Part shown: positions 5,333-5,966 of the stretch, piece by piece
How the letters are laid out: each line of letters begins with the position of its first letter
How positions within the stretch are numbered: position 1 is the first letter of the stretch
Assembly: GCA_023393485.1 (NCBI GenBank)
Contig: JAEWLD010000102.1
Coordinates: 1 to 5,966 of the forward strand
Length of the DNA stretch: 5,966 bases
Direction: 5' to 3'
Source: Bacteroidota bacterium
Lineage (GTDB): Bacteria; Bacteroidota; Bacteroidia; Flavobacteriales; Flavobacteriaceae
Notes under the pieces: generated by a model
What the model was told of the DNA's origin: nothing
Databases searched by the model: none
Seen by the model: only the letters and a program-made list of their open reading frames with translations
Program-made: the position numbers and the translations under genes

Positions 5333-5966
5333 CTAAACTTGACCGGCCGCCAGCCTTCGATTGCGCCAAATTGTCGATTCCAGGAGTATCGAAAGTAAGA
5401 TCGCCAGGATCGCGCCGATAAAATTCAGCCATAGATAACCGAGTTTTTCTTCGCCGGTCGGGTAAACATAGATGGCGAAATAATAAATCACCAGCACAAT
5501 GGTCTGGGTGATAAGCGCGCTCCAAAACATCGCCTCGGCCTTGACATATTTGATGTAGAACCCTACCAGGAAAATGCCGAGCACAGTACCGTAAAAAATA
5601 GATCCGACGATATTGACCAATTGGATCAGGTTTTCAAAAAGCGTCCCGACACATGCGAATAATATCGCGATGATTCCCCAAAGAAGCGTAAAGAATCGCG
5701 TGGCATTGACGAAATGTTTTTCGGATTTTTCACCTTTTACATTGCGCTTATAAATGTCGATCGCCGTGGTTGAAGCCAGCGCATTGAGCCCCGATGCCGA
5801 TGAAGACATCGCTGCAGACAAAATCACGGCAAGCAAAAGCCCAATCATTCCTTGCGGCAAATAGTTAAGGATGAAATGGATAAAGACATAGTCCTTGTCA
5901 TTCTTCTCGGCTTTTGAATCAACTTTGCCGATAATCTCGCGGGCCTGTTCGCGCAAATCCTTTTCC
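5333..5966 (-). CDS. Sodium:solute symporter (SSS family), 3' part (5' end outside window)
   Basis: Partial gene: the frame is open to the right edge, giving 210 visible C-terminal residues. The TTG at 5956 is an internal Leu codon, not the start. The key stretch is AVILSAAMSSSASGLNALAS (residues 46-65 of the visible part), the TM8 signature of Na+/solute symporters of the LeuT fold. In vSGLT the corresponding Ala and paired Ser residues form the Na2 sodium site. A following AIDIYKR segment is also typical. Hydrophobic membrane segments lie at about 39-66, 89-112, 113-136, 145-167 and 176-197, with a basic Arg-rich C-terminus (RNRR). It is an inner-membrane carrier coupling Na+ entry to uptake of a solute that cannot be identified here; sialic acid, sugar, proline and carboxylate transporters all share this region. 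About 300-350 N-terminal residues are probably missing. It converges on DUF2911 and shares its terminator. Confidence 0.9.
   Translation of the reverse strand, partial: EKDLREQAREIIGKVDSKAEKNDKDYVFIHFILNYLPQGMIGLLLAVILSAAMSSSASGLNALASTTAIDIYKRNVKGEKSEKHFVNATRFFTLLWGIIAILFACVGTLFENLIQLVNIVGSIFYGTVLGIFLVGFYIKYVKAEAMFWSALITQTIVLVIYYFAIYVYPTGEEKLGYLWLNFIGAILAILLSILLESTIWRNRRLAAGQV

Noticed and set aside
5954..5956. TTG as the start of the symporter gene
   Set aside because: The frame continues to the window edge and the visible part begins only shortly before TM8, so the protein must start outside the window.
1..5966. Defence system, mobile element, prophage or biosynthetic cluster
   Set aside because: No transposase, integrase, nuclease-plus-sensor pair, toxin/antitoxin pair or biosynthetic enzymes are present; every gene fits a chromosomal housekeeping or envelope role.

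Overview
The window reads as an ordinary core-genome segment of a Bacteroidota bacterium, most likely of the class Flavobacteriia. The evidence is protein content (DUF1684, DUF2911, a short TatD-type hydrolase beside a TcdA-type enzyme), the absence of Shine-Dalgarno sequences before the starts, and one clean Bacteroidota promoter (TTTG, 17-nt spacer, TAnnTTTG) upstream of the DUF2911 gene. The GC content looks moderate, perhaps mid-40s percent by eye, which is on the high side for Flavobacterium. I do not name a genus.

Layout. Bases 1-2526 hold four plus-strand genes: the 3' part of a DUF1684 gene, a TatD-family metal-dependent hydrolase that overlaps it by one base (TGATG), a TcdA-like tRNA threonylcarbamoyladenosine dehydratase 39 nt further on, and a HAD phosphatase/phosphomutase of the beta-phosphoglucomutase type. 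The gap before the HAD gene is almost filled by two abutting heptanucleotide tandem arrays (1808-1863). Bases 2538-4288 hold two minus-strand genes in the order SRPBCC protein, then class I CPD photolyase. They overlap by ATGA and are almost certainly co-transcribed. This pair meets the HAD gene tail to tail with 11 nt between stops and no recognisable terminator. A 139-nt divergent intergenic region (4289-4427) carries the promoter of a secreted DUF2911 protein with a TPR-like C-terminal part (4428-5270). A hairpin with T tracts on both sides (5286-5322) separates that gene from the minus-strand 3' end of a sodium:solute symporter that runs off the right edge.

How the genes work together. 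There is no single pathway. The plausible functional links are photolyase with its coupled SRPBCC partner (light-dependent DNA repair plus an unknown small-ligand-binding protein) and TatD with TcdA (nucleic-acid housekeeping; the link is positional only). I found no defence system, integrase, IS element, CRISPR array or RNA gene. The least explained sequence is the pair of heptad arrays.
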